Positions 46,419 to 58,867 of a stretch of DNA of 64,000 nucleotides are shown piece by piece. Source of the stretch: Agrostemma githago (lineage: Eukaryota; Streptophyta; Magnoliopsida; Caryophyllales; Caryophyllaceae); assembly GCA_958450325.1 (NCBI GenBank), contig OY288245.1, positions 61,925,441-61,989,440 on the forward strand. Direction: 5' to 3'. The notes beneath the pieces were generated by a model, which was not told the DNA's origin, did no database searches, and worked only from the letters and a program-made list of their open reading frames with translations. Positions within the stretch are counted from its first letter, which is position 1; every line of letters begins with the position of its first letter. Made by a program: the position numbers and the translations under genes.

Positions 46419-47146
46419 GGTCTGTAGGGTGAGGATTTAAATCTTTGGATTTCGTATTTGTCTAGGAGTTTTAGGGTGTCGGCCCTGAAATGAGCCCCCT
46501 GATCACTGATGATTTCGTGTGGTATGCCGTAGCGACAGATGATGTTGTTTTGTAGGAATTTGACTACTTGTTTGGAGGTTAGTATGGTGTAAGAGGTTGT
46601 TTCTACCCATTTGATAAAGTAATCAACGACTACTAGTATAAAACAGTGTCCACCGCTTCCGGATGGGTGTACATTTCCTATATGATGTCAATTCCCCAAG
46701 TAGAGAAGGGTCAGGGTGTGGTTGTGGTTGTGGTGTGGAGTGGATATGGTGGTAGATGTGGGATGTTGGCGAATATTTGACAGTTGTGACAGTGACGGAC
46801 ATGACGCCGGCAGTCTGCCTCTAGGGTAACACAGTAGTAGCCTAGTCTCATTATTTTTCGAGCTAACAAGTGTGCGCTCATGTGGGGTCCTCACTCCTCG
46901 TCATGCACTTCTTCCATGACTTTTTCGGATTGAGTTTTGTTTATGCATCTAAGGAGTACTCCTTGTGGGGTTCGTTTGTATAGTAATCCTTGGTTTAGGA
47001 CGTAGTGAGCGACTTGTATTCTTAAGGCTCTTTTGTTTTTGGTGTTTGTGTTAGGTGGGTATGATCCGTCGATTTTGAAGTCTAGGATCGCTTTGTACCA
47101 GGGTTCTTCGGGGGTGTCATCGGTTTCAATGTTATGGATGTAAGCG
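46419..47146 (-). pseudogene. pol: Tat element C: integrase N-terminal fragment
   Basis: Minus-strand pol continues from 44892, with integrase core sequence on the left and, at 46891-47146, a stretch reading EEPWYKAILDFKIDGSYPP, LLYKRTPQGVLLRCI and EKVMEEVHDEE, which aligns with the linker and zinc-binding start of integrase in B and D. The core is interrupted by stops. Element D is inserted at 47146. Confidence 0.82.
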
Positions 47147-48610
47147 TGTGGACATGACATAGGTCAACCCCGACGCGGCCACACGCGGGTTTGGGTAGGC
47201 GAATGAATCTCCATATGAGAAGGATCGAATTGAAATTTAGGTCTATGTGGAGTCGCCACCGAATTTTGTAGTTATTCGGAACCATTCGAGCCCACTCTAT
47301 GTCGTAGTGGGCCGTATACAAAATACGGCCCATTTCCGATGTCAGAGTTTATTGGGCTCGTCCCTTTGCATTGCGATATAGATGCCGACTTGAGCGGTTA
47401 ATCGTATATTGAATGACTCTCGTGTGCCAACGGTTTCGGGCATCCGGAAACTGAGGTTCTGAGTAAGGGGTGAGGGTACGTGTTGGGAAGCCCACAAAGG
47501 ACACCCAACCCCGCCCGCACTTTAGCGGCCTCTACTAAGAACTCGAATGACTTTCTAATACGCGTGCTAGTAAAACGGGAAAATGATATGCAAAGATTTA
47601 CTTTCCCTAAACATACGAATGGAATCGAAAAGTGGGTTTCTATGTCAATTTAATGCAACTAAAATTAACGTCGAAGTTGTATTTTAGCATGCGGGTTCAT
47701 TTAGTATAATAAACGAATAATAATTAAATTGACAAAAGAAACAGAAAACGCGTTAGTAACGATATAACGATATAACGAATAATAACGGTTTGCAAATATT
47801 GAATTAAATTGAAAAGATGCAAATATGAGGATTCATGATTTGAAAAGATAGTATACACGTGATTAATTATGCACATGTTGACCTAAGTCGTAAAATACTA
47901 TCGAGTTTGAAAAATAGAATAATGTACGACTCGTGTTTGAGTCGTTATGAGGCCACTCGATCGAGTGGTCGATGGACTCGATCGAGTGGAACCTAAAAAA
48001 ACGATTCTATTTTGCGTCAAAGACCGTACTCGGCTGAGTTATTGACTAACTCGGTCGAGTACATGGCCACTCGACCGAGTCACTGTGAGACTCGATCGAG
48101 TGGGTGTTCTGATGAGCATTCTGACCCGATTTTGAGGTGCCACTCGACCGAGTAGGAGGCCAACTCGGTCGAGTGGCCCGTTATGTCAGCCGCCGGGCTC
48201 AAAGTCGGCCCACTCGATCGAGTGGCCTAGATGGGTCGCACGGGTCTTGTTTTGGACCTTGACCTCGATTGCTTGATGGGTTTTATGTTTGACTTGGACT
48301 TTTTATGGTTGTATGGTTGTTTTGTGCGTCTCAGAAATGACTTTGACCGGGGTTGACCCAATCGTGAAAAGTCGGTTTTATTTTCGGTGTCGGTTTTGGC
48401 CCAAATTAGTCTTGTTTGACTCGGAATGGTCCGCTGGGCCTGGATTCGAGGTTGATTTTGTGATATTTGTACTCTGTAAGTGTGTTAGCCAGCGATTAAT
48501 GGATTTGAGCCCGTATCCGAGCGCGTAGAAACATGTTAGCGTCCGATCATCATCGGGTGATTTTTGGAAACTACCATAGACACCTGGCAGTCAAAATGCG
48601 GGTGTCTACA
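47147..48610 (-). repeat. Element D 3' LTR
   Basis: Sense 5' end at 48610. Palindromic sites cover 47953-48225 and include ACTCG-AT-CGAGT, ACTCG-GT-CGAGT and ACTCG-AC-CGAGT forms. It lacks one 22-bp unit present in the 5' LTR. Confidence 0.92.
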
Positions 48611-49148
48611 GAGCCCCCACTCTGACTGAGGCTTGGACAGGGCGAAAGTCAGAGTTGCTACCAAGCCCGCTAAGACCTGGTAGACTTCCGCTCGGGTCGT
48701 TTATAGTCCATTAGACTTGCGTAAAGGGCTCGCCAGCCGTAAGACAGGGATCATACCTGCGCTCCGTGGGGACTTTGGGCTTGTTGCGTAAGCCCTGGGT
48801 GTGCCTGTGTGTTGGCCCATCCCGTGCTATCCCGGAAAATGATGCTAGGGAGATTTGATGACTTGCATGTCCCTGTTTGAGTCGTACCTGTATAAGTTAC
48901 ATAAAATGCATGCAACACGTAGGTAGTAAAATGACTCGTGCTGGGGAAAATGACTCTTGAATTTTTGAAATTTTGAAATTTGAAAATTTTGAATTTTTGA
49001 AATTTTTGACATCGACTCCTAAAGAAATTAGGAAAGTTTGGGATGATTATTTCCACACTAGTATCGAGACTAGGCTTGTGGCTTGATTCCGTTTATAATT
49101 AGGAAACCTTCCTAAAAGTGACATGGAAAGGGTGTACAAGGGTAATGT
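48611..49148. other. Element D 3' noncoding segment with polypurine tract
   Basis: Polypurine tract at 48611-48623 on the minus strand. Conserved with B 29411 onward. A TTTGAAATTTTTGAA-rich low-complexity tract lies at 48955-49010. It is the upstream region of the D antisense gene. Confidence 0.65.
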
Positions 49149-49156
49149 TATATATA
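49149..49156 (+). promoter_or_regulatory. TATA box of the element D antisense gene
   Basis: TATATATA, 106 bp before the ATG at 49262; matches in place the TATAAATA of B. Confidence 0.6.
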
Positions 49157-49261
49157 GCCCCCTTTGCTCTTGATTTTCTTCATAATTCCCATCACAAGAA
49201 AGTCTTTTACTTCCCTTAAGGCAAAAAAGAAAGTCTCTTTATTCCTTTTAAGAAATTTATC

Positions 49262-51055
49262 ATGGGAATCGACAGGTTGAGTGCTATGTTGCAGGCGTGG
49301 TCCCGTCAGTTTAGGGATGCCGATAGGGTGGTCTTGAATCAGACGGGTATAACTCAGCTGTACCCGTTCCGTCAGATGGTGGTCGATCGTTACTTTTTGG
49401 ATGCTTGCTTGGCTTACTGGGATGACATATATCATGTCTTTGCTTTCCCTCGGGGCGAGATCTGCCCTTTACCTGAGGAGATCGCAGCTATAGGAGGATG
49501 GAACCCGATGCTTCGGCCCGCCGTCCCGTATTCAGTCTATGATCCAAGGAGGAAGCTGAGGGAATTTTTAGGGCTTTCCCATAATGAAGTGTCCCATATG
49601 ATGGAAGGTGGCAATATTTCTCTGATCGACTTGGCTGAGAAATTCATGAACCCGCATGATGTCCGGGTAAGGTCAGCCCATAGCCGTAGGGCCTTTTCAT
49701 TCTGCATGCTTCATGTTTACGCTTTTGAAGGTCACATGGATTGGTTATCTTGCATGGGTAATGCCCGTCTCATAACCGTGGTGGATCTGATGGAGACTGA
49801 ACATAGTCCGGCTTTGTTAATCACGGGCGAAATCATCCAAGGATTGGATAATCGCAAAAGGGATCAGTCCGTTCGTTTCGCCGGAAGCACCCGTTTGTTG
49901 CAAGTAAGTCGGATTTTTTTACTTTTCGATTCCTCGATTTTTTTGAATTTTTCGAGAACTCAGCTACTGCAGTGGGCACTCGATCGAGTCACCCCGGCAC
50001 TCGATCGAGTGCCTTCGTAAAAAGGCTTCCTGTTTGCTTCCAGTGACGCCACTCGATCGAGTCATGCTGTCACTCGATCGAGTGTCGTCTGCCTCGTCTC
50101 GAGGTCTAATGCTTTTGTTCTCTTTTTTCAGATTTGGCTTTATGAGAGGCTATCGGTGATAGATCCCCCACTTGATGCCAGCAATTACCGCCATAACCAG
50201 TTGATGACGAGGAGACGGGCCATCGATTTTTCTCGCTTGATTAGCAAAAAATATTGGGATGAGGTGCTATCAATCCACGGTGGGCGGTTGATTCGATGGG
50301 TCGTGCCATGGTGGTCTATCCCGGTTTGGACAGGTTTGGACCCGAGGGAGAGGGCCCGTTACCAAGTGATCTTGTCTTTCAACCAGACGGTTCATCTCTA
50401 CCCGGATCGCATACTAAGGCAATATGGACGAACTCAGCGGATACCAGAAATAGAGGCCATTGTGAGCGATCCTACCCAATTGACGGATGTGATGTGCGAC
50501 ACGTGGATGCAAAGATGGTACACCCGGCACACTTGGCCCATTTCCAAATCTCGACATTCGATTTGGGTTTCAGACTCATATACCAAGTGGACTAAAGCAG
50601 GTGATGCTAAAGCCCGAGCTGCTTTGAAGGTGGATGAAGCCTTTGACCTGCTGAGGAGAGAACAGGCTAAAGACAACAGGGGGTTCTTTGATGAGGGGGA
50701 CACTCCAGCTACCCTAGTTCGTCTAATGTCAGGGCAAAAGAAGAAGGCTAAGACTCAAGCTAAAGGGTCCGGTGCTAAAGGTGTTCGGGGGAAGGTGAGC
50801 CCCCAGACAGACTTGGAAAGGAGACTGGGCCCCAGACTAGCCGTGCAGGACCGACTTGGCCCACGGGATAGACTACCCGAGCATGTCCGGGCCCGACTTG
50901 GGCCAAAGACTGTGATTGAAGACCCGTCGTCAAAGAAGCGGGTCCGTGCTAGGGAGGTTCCCCTTGTGATTAGGGAACGCTCATCCCCACCTCGACGACC
51001 TCGGGCTCCACACGACCCGAAGGACAAGGGAAAGGGGAAGATGCCCGGATATTAG
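49262..51055 (+). CDS. Element D antisense gene: intact plant-mobile-domain-like protein, two exons
   Basis: Exons 49262-49903 and 50132-51055 join in phase 0 through a 228-bp GTAAGT..TTTTTTCAG intron to give 521 aa without a stop. Start MGIDRLSAML. Residues 40-80 hold W..IYHVFAFPRGEICPLPEEIAAIGGW, the W..TH.F.LP.GE....EDVA..LGL signature of the plant mobile domain (the domain of MAIN/MAIL1, which act in transposon silencing in Arabidopsis). Later: YWDEVLSIHGG, HLYPDRILRQYG, VMCDTWMQRWY. The tail has RRLGPR repeats, an arginine/proline-rich stretch and KDKGKGK, probably nuclear. It lies opposite and convergent with gag-pol, as antisense ORFs do in other Tat elements. Role unknown; countering host silencing is one hypothesis. 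Confidence 0.85.
49904..50131 (+). other. intron of the element D antisense gene, with palindromic sites
   Basis: Contains four ACTCG-AT-CGAGT sites at 49978-49991, 49998-50011, 50050-50063 and 50071-50084, in two pairs, as in B's intron. Confidence 0.78.
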
Positions 51056-51450
51056 TCTCCGTATTTTATTTGAATATTATTATTATTTTTTGGTGTGATT
51101 TTCTTTTGTATTCCGTTTGTTTTTTTTTTTTTTTTTTTGTAATTCCCGAGTTTATCGAGATATTAATAAAAGACGTATTATTGAATACCGTTCCCGTCTT
51201 TTCGTTTATTGCAGTGGTTGTACCCTTTTGAGGGGTTGCCTACGTATCCACAATTAGCGGAATCAAACCAAACGTAGTTCAAAATTTGATTTGATTTTTT
51301 TGCAATTTTCGAAAATACATCAAGATCATTGATTCGAGATGTGCGACGGTAGAATAGTTAACTCTAACTTATAGACTTGTCTAAAATTTTGAAAATTTAT
51401 AAAAAGACTAAATTTTATAAAAAAATTTGCAAATGACATTGAGATTGGGC
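51056..51450. other. convergent intergenic region of element D
   Basis: AATAAA at 51165-51170 is the likely poly(A) signal of the antisense gene. The GGTTGTACCC..GCCTACGTATCC block lies at 51215-51252. Pol ends at 51451 from the right. Confidence 0.65.
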
Positions 51451-54400
51451 TTAAGGGTAGTAACGCTTCAGCTGGTCCAAGTTGGTCGGGTTGACGAACT
51501 CATTACCGTCCAGGTCCGTTAGCATCACCGCTCCTCCCGATAGGATTTTCTTGACTAAGTATGGCCCAGCCCAATTGGGTTTGAACTTTCCCCTTGGGTC
51601 AACCGGTAGTAAGGCACGAACCGATTTTAGGACCAAATCACCTTCTTTGATTTTCCTGGGCCTAACCCTTTTGTTGAAAGCCCGTTGGATTCTCTTTTGA
51701 TATACTTGAATATTATTGAGGGCTCGGGATCGCCGCTCGTCTAAGAGGACTAGCGAGTCGTATCGGGCTTGGACCCAATCTGCTTCGGGCACCTGGCTTT
51801 CAAGCAAGATCCTTAGGGATGGTACTTCTAGCTCGACCGGTTGAACTGCTTCCATTCCATATGTCAGATAATATGGAGTTGCTCCGGTCGCGGTGCGAAT
51901 TGAAGTTCGGTACCCCCATAAGGCGAATGGTATCTTGTCGGGCCAGTCTCGATAATTCTCAGCCATCTTTTTTAGTATGGTGACAATCGTTTTGTTGGCC
52001 GCTTCTACCGCTCCGTTTGTTTGGGGTCGGTAAGGTGAAGATGTATGCCTTTGAATTTTGTATTTCGCCAGTAATGCGGTAGTTTCAGCTTGGAAATGGG
52101 TCCCGTGATCGCTGATAAATTCGTGTGGGATCCCGTATCGGCATATAATCTTATTTTGGATAAATTTGGCCACGTGCTTGGCGTTCAAGACACGGTATGA
52201 CTCGGCTTCTAGCCATTTGGTGAAGTAGTCGATGGCCACCAAAATGAAGCAATGTCCTCCCGTCCCGGAAGGGTGTACTTTCCCAATTATGTCTATACCC
52301 CATGTCGAAAATGGCCATGGTGATGTCATGGTATATAATAAGGAAGATGGCATATGCTGTACATTACCGAAGATCTGACAGTTATGGCAGTGCTTGACGT
52401 ATAACTGGCAGTCTGTCTCCATGGTGTTCCAGTAATACCCGAGCCTTATGATTTTACGGGATAGCATATGGGCGTTCATATGCGGGCCGTTTTCACCGTC
52501 GTGGACCTCGGCCATGACCTTCTCGGCTTGAATTTTGTCGATACATAGGAGAAGAGCCCCATGTGCCGTCTTTTTATACAATTGCCCGTCATCAATACGA
52601 ACAAATTGGGTTGCTAATCTTCGTAGGGCCTTTTTGGCCCGATTTTCAGCTCCCGCGGGATATTCTCCCGTTGTCAGGTATGTTAAGATGGTTTGATACA
52701 AAGGTTCTGGGTCAGTTATCTCGATATCTTGAATGGAATGGATGTAGGCCGGCTCTGACCGCCTTTCAACACAGATTGGCATGATGGTCAGGTGATCCGG
52801 GATGTTCAGTAAAGATGCTAATTTGGAAAGTGCATCTGCAAACTGATTTTCTTCCCGAGGCAGGTAGATATATTCTACTTTCTGGAATTGTTTCTCTAGA
52901 ACCCGTACTCGCGCTTGGTAAGCCACGAGATTGGCGTTCCGAGTTTTCCATTTTTGGAGTGCTTGATTGATGACCAATGAGAATCACCGTGGACCCGGAG
53001 GTTTGTTACCCCCAAATCAGCGGCGGCTTGCAGCCCGTGAATGCATGCTTCATATTCGGCTGCGTTGTTGGTTACGTCGAAGTCCAACTTGATGGATAAG
53101 GGAGTGTGTTCCCCTTGGGGTGAGATTAATAGAATTCCGACCCCAAATCCTCGGAAGTTGGATGCTCCATCAAAATACAAATCCCATGTCTCGGTATCGG
53201 TATGGAATATGTCTTCGTCAGGAAAGGCCCATGTATCAGTGTGGCCCTCTTCGGATATTGGGCTGTCAGCGAGAAACTCGGCAACTACCCGGCCTTTGAT
53301 GGCTTTTAATGGTACAAACTTGAGGTCGAACTCAGATAACATTAAAGTCCATCTTGACATCCTGCCGTTGAGGATGGGCTTCTCGAATAAGTACTTGATT
53401 GGATCCATTTTGGATAAAACCTGTACCTCGTGGCTAAGCATGTAATGTCGGAGCTTTTTAGTGGCCCAAACCAATGCTAAACATGTCTTTTCGAGCATTG
53501 TGTATTTGCATTCGTACTCGAGGAACTTCTTACTGATGTAGTAAATAGCCCGTTCCTCTGAATCAACGGTCTGGGCCAGCATAGCCCCCATGGCTGTCTC
53601 GGTTGTTGTTAGATATAACGACAAAGGCATACCGTGTTGAGGTGGCATTAATACCGGCGGAGCAGACAGAATCTCCTTGATTTTGTCAAAAGCTGCTTGA
53701 CATTTGTCGTCCCATAGCACCCGTTCCCCGATCTTCAGTTTCTTGAAAATGGGTTCACATACCATGGTTAGCTTTGAAATGAACCGGCTGATATACTGGA
53801 CTTTCCCGAGAAACCCCCTTATTTCCTTTTCGGTCTTGGGTGGCTGCATCTCGGTGATGGCTTTGATTTTAGCTGGGTCGACCTCGATGCCGCGTTGGCT
53901 AACGATATGGCCCAGTAATTTGCCTGACGTTACCCCAAAACTGCATTTTTGTGGGTTTAGTCTCATGTTGTATTTTCGCAGTCTGGTAAAGAACTTTCTT
54001 AGGGCCGTGATGTGCCCGCTTCGATCTTTAGACTTAACGATCATATCGTCCACATAGACCTCCACCTCCTTATGCATCATGTCGTGTAATAAGGTGGTGG
54101 CGGTCCGTTGATAAGTGGCTCCAGCATTGATAAGCCCAAATGGCATGACAGTGTAACAGTAAGTACCCCAAGGTGTGATGAAGGTAGTCTTACTCATATC
54201 CTCTTCTGCCATTTTAATTTGATTGTATCCGGCATACCCGTCCATGAATGATAGAAGGGCATGGTCGGCCGTATTATCCACCAAAATGTCAATGTGTGGT
54301 AACGGAAAACCATCTTTTGGGCTGGCCTTGTTTAGGTCCCGGAAGTCTACGCATACCCGCACCTTGCCGTCCTTCTTGGGTACCGGCACGATGTTTGCAA

Positions 54401-57400
54401 CCCAGTCTGGATATTCAGACACTTGTATAAAACCCGCTTTGAATTGTTTATCGACCTCTTCTTTGACTTTAAGAGACCATTCGGGCTTCATTCTTCTGAG
54501 TTTTTGTTTAACCGGTTTGCACCCATCTTTGATGGGTATTCGGTGTTCTGCTATTTCTCGATCTATTCCCGGCATGTCCTTGTAGGACCATGCAAAGACG
54601 TCTTTAAATTCTAGGAGGAGGTCCGTGAACTGTTGTCTCTCCTCTGGATCTAAAGATTGGCCCAACTTAAGCATCTGGGGCTCTAAAGTGGTTCCCACGT
54701 TGATGGACTCGGTTTCTTCGATTACCGGATCTCGGGATTCCTTTGCTCGAGCTGCTCGACCAGATGTTGTGGTAGAGGTACCTGTTCGTCGGGTTTCTCA
54801 ATGTCATTGCATATAAAATTTTTGAAATTGAGAAAATTTTGGAAATAAGACAAGTCGTAAGCAGAACGGTGTTCGTTATTATTATTAATGGTGAATTTTG
54901 AAAATAGCTTGAATAGAGCTGCCATCTGATCGTTGGTCAGTGGCGGGATAGGGAAGGGTCTTGGGACAGACCCCGAGACCTCGGTGGCTAAGGGAAGAGG
55001 GATTACAGACTCGACTCCAGTACCGGACCCTCTAAACCTGGACTCAGACTTCGACTCTGACTCAGACTCAGACTCGGACTCAGACTCGGTACCCGGCATG
55101 TCTCCTTCGCCGGCGGTTAGCTTGTAGACCCGTCCTTGACTGTCGGTCCATTTTATAGTCTTCCTCCAAGCCCTTGTCTCGGTGTTGGCGCCGACCTCGG
55201 TAATGAGCTTGGTTGGGTCGAACCGATCGCTGCAGAGGATCAAGTTGACCAAGTCATCTTTCGGAGCAGGGACGGTCTTGTCTTCTCCAAATAAGAGCCC
55301 CACCACGGGCTCGGAGTCGCTCTCCCTTTTCTCGGACTCATCCTGGATAACGGTGAATATGTCATCGGGGATGTAGTTGCATTCCCGAGCCGTTTTGGTC
55401 TCGGGATATGTGATGGTGGGTCGGTAGAGGCCCACTTGGGTGGCTCCAAAAACTGGAGTGACAAATTTGATTGCAGAGGCCCGGCCCACATTCTCCGAGC
55501 TTATAGTATATCCCAATCCGAGTCGGGACTCTGCGTTGTCTAGGACCTCGATGATCTTCCCCGCCGGAAGATATGGTCTTGAGGTAGCTTCGGGTAGGTA
55601 ACCCAGATTTTGTAGCATCGTGTCGATGCTAGGGGCGAAGCAGGGCTTGAAAAGATATTCTTCTTCAATCATACCCACGAAATCGAAACCTCGTGGTTCG
55701 GCCCGGTTTGTGGCGTTGCAGCTCGCCACGGTAATCGGTGTTGCCTCCAGTGTTATGATACCGTCTTTAAGTGGCATCTTGACTTTTCGGTGGAGGGTAG
55801 ATGTCACGACCTTGACTGCGTGGATCCAAGGCCTTCCTAACAAGAGGTTGAATGATGAGGTGACATCTATCACCTGGAATTCTAGCTCCTTTTCGATTGG
55901 GCCCGTTATGATCTTCAGTTTAACGGCCCCGGCGACTGGTTTTGGGCTTCCATCGAAAGCCTGGATAGTTTGTGCCGTTGGGAGATAGTCGGCATCAGTG
56001 CTGCCGAGGGCCCTAGCGGTCTTTAATGGTAGGACATTCACGGCTGATCCGTCGTCAATAAGGGTCATCGGGAGGTACTTACCCTTGCAGATGACCGTAA
56101 TATATAGGGCCAGGTTATGATTGGGCCCAAATGGAGGTAGATCAGCTTCGGAGAAGGTTATGAGTGGGCCTTCTTCTTTGGATTTGCCCTTAAGGTAGGG
56201 CATGATGGTGGCTACCATTTCAGCGGGGGTAGCTTCTGAGTCGACCTTGATTTCATCGAGAGCCTTAGTCAGTGCTTCCCGATGAGCCTGTGAGCTAACC
56301 AGTAGTTTCCATATAGTTAAGTCAGCTCGAACCCTCTTCATTTGTTGGACCAAGGTCGTGTCATTGCTTGGTTCCTCGGAGGTCGGTTCCGTCCTGGCAG
56401 GTTCAGTGACGGATGCAGGAGTGGCGCGCCCAGCAGTGGCGAGGTGGTTGGTGGCTAAAGCCTTGGATTTGGCTTTTCGGACCTCTTCGAGGGTAATAGG
56501 GACAGCCTCCCCTTTGGCTAGGTATACGTCGTCCTCGTCATCGAACCATATCCCATTAATTTGTGGGATAAAAGGAGAAATGAGGTGAGAACAATCGATT
56601 ACCTCCCCTGTGAATATTGCGTGAGCACTGAACGGGTTGTCTTTATTGCTCGGCTTGTCTCCGGGCAACGGGATTTTCCCGCTCTCAATAAGATCTTGGA
56701 TTAAATGCTTTAACTTCCAACATTTTTCAGTATCATGTCCGTTGCCCCGGTGATACTGACAGTAGGCTTGAGCATTGTAGTACTTGGGCCTCTTCTCTGC
56801 TGGAGGCTCTGGAGTTGGGCCTATTGGTTGAATCAGACCCTTTGAAGACAGCCTTTGTAAGGCATAAGTATAGGTAGTCCCTATATCTGTGAATACCCGA
56901 TTTGGTGTATTCTTTTTGGATGAGGTGTCGAGCAGATTTACCTCATCAAAGATGCTGCGGGTCGCAGCTGCAGGTGTGGGCTTGTTTGTGGATGAACTAG
57001 CCCCTTGATAGCCCTTGGTAGAGGCCTTAGTCAAGCTCTCCAACCTCAAATCATCTTCGATCCTTGTGCCCATTTCAGTAAGGACAGCAAAGTTTGGGAT
57101 AATAGCATACCGGAGATGCACCCGGTAGGATGGGAGTAGATTCTTGACGAAGGCTTCTACTAGGGCCTTTTCGCCGGGCTTGTCGACCAGCTTCACACTT
57201 TCGGCCCTCCATCTTTGCAGATAGTTTGTGAACCCTTCTTTGGGCTCCTGGGCCATTACCTCTAGAGTACGCATTGTAGTCTGGATTTCAGTGTTATCGG
57301 CATAATTCCGAGCAAACTCGGTCGCCACATCGTCCCAACTCTTGTATTGCTTGGGGTCGAGCTTGTAGAACCAGGCCTTGGGGTGTTTCTCTAGAGAGGA

Positions 57401-57784
57401 GGGGAATAGGTGCTTGAACATTGTTGACTTCACCCCCTTGACTGCCATGAAGTCTTTGAAAGCCCGGATGTGGTGGACCGGGTCTTCAGTACCCTCAAAC
57501 ATAGGAAGTCCCGTTAAGTTGAGGTTAGTAGGTAGCTCGTTATCCAAAGGCGAATAAATACGAGCATTCTCGGTGTGGATCGAGTTGTTCGTTGATAGGT
57601 GAACTTGTTCCTCGAGCCTACGAACGATACTGACCAATTCGGCCATGGGCCCATTGGGCTCAGCTCCTTCGACTGGGGCCGCTTTTTCCACGGCACTTAG
57701 GCGGGTGACTATCGTTGCTTGGTTAGCCTGGATGGAGGTTAGTTGACTCTCGAGCTTAGCTAGTGCGTCCTTCAACTCGTCCAT
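51451..57784 (-). pseudogene. gag-pol: Element D gag-pol polyprotein, two one-base frameshifts
   Basis: Start 57784 (MDELKDALAK). Gag, zinc knuckle CQYHRGNGHDTEKC and protease (IDDGSAVNVLP) are continuous in one frame with no stop between them, then a Ser-Glu repeat. One base is missing near 54725-54740 (before RT) and one near 52983 (inside the second RNase H, after VHGDS). RT (VYVDDMIV), RNase H, second RNase H and integrase (SDHGTHF, RPQTNGAVEAANKT) are otherwise preserved to the stop at 51451. Relative to B it lacks about 20 codons in the protease-RT spacer. Not translatable as one protein. Confidence 0.9.
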
Positions 57785-58846
57785 CTTGCGTTGGTGTCGG
57801 GTTATGGGTGGCCTGTCTGTAAGAACACCACGTAATTAGAAACTAGCCCAAAATCCCGAAGTAGAAATTACATCCCAAACAAGACTAAAAGAGGAAAATG
57901 ACTCGGAAAAGACACCTAGACGGGCGACTTGTGAAATGTGGGCCTTCCTTAGGATTCGGCGGGTGGGCCTAGTCCTGTTCGAAGGAAGGTTCACGTGAGA
58001 CATCCCCAGACTTTTGGACTCGATTGTGTTGATGGGCCCTCCTTTGTAGGAGTTTGTCCTACGTAGGTGGGCCTTGCCTTAGTCTAATAAGGCGGACTGG
58101 GAAGGGGAAGAAACTCGTGATGTAAGATCGACAAAGTTTCGACGCTATAGACCTTGACAACTTAAGACACGACCCGACACTGCTAAATACGGGAAGTCCT
58201 AGAAGTGGAAGGTTTTGAAAATTGATGTTTTTTTGAAAAGGACCGAGTAAACTCGGTTTGAGGGCCCAATTTCCGAAAAAAGAAAATGTTATTGGGCCGA
58301 GGATTTTGAAGGTTCGAAAGTATTTTCGAGTTTTGAATTGGGCAGCATACCGTCTAGAAAATAGGCTATTTTGAGTAAAATCATAAGTCCTAAATTCGGT
58401 ATGTGTCCCGGGTTTTGAAATTAGATAGTTTGAAAAAAGATGCAATTTTGAAAAATTGACGGTTTTTGAAAACGACTCGGAAACCAAGTAGCACGTAGTC
58501 ACACAAGCATTATAACGACGCCATGTATGCTCTATACTAAGTCTCGGTCAGTCTATAGAGGGTCTATACCAGTGTACATAGTCTAGACGTTGATCGGGAC
58601 GGACTTCCTAAGTCGAGTTGATCTTAGAACATGCCGCGAAACCCACTCGAATCGACTATGGACACCTTTCGACATATCCATATTGGAGTACATCGATGGT
58701 ATAGTGGGACGTCGGTCGCGAGTACCGGCCCGGGAAAATATGGGTTATGCATGAACCGTAAAACTAACACGCGTATTGTATTTGTCAAACGATTTCTATT
58801 CGAGTCTCACCCTGAGGATGCCGATGGTAAGTCACGCATCAGTTAA
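57785..58846 (-). other. Element D 5' leader
   Basis: Noncoding. Shares with B the block at 58480-58560 and the region near the gag start (57790-57830, GGTGGCCTGTCTGTAAGAAC-like). Confidence 0.55.
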
Positions 58847-58864
58847 TCCCCAGCGGAGTCGCCA
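58847..58864 (-). other. Element D primer-binding site
   Basis: TGGCGACTCCGCTGGGGA on the minus strand, identical to B, three bases inside the 5' LTR. Confidence 0.75.
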
Positions 58865-58867
58865 AAT

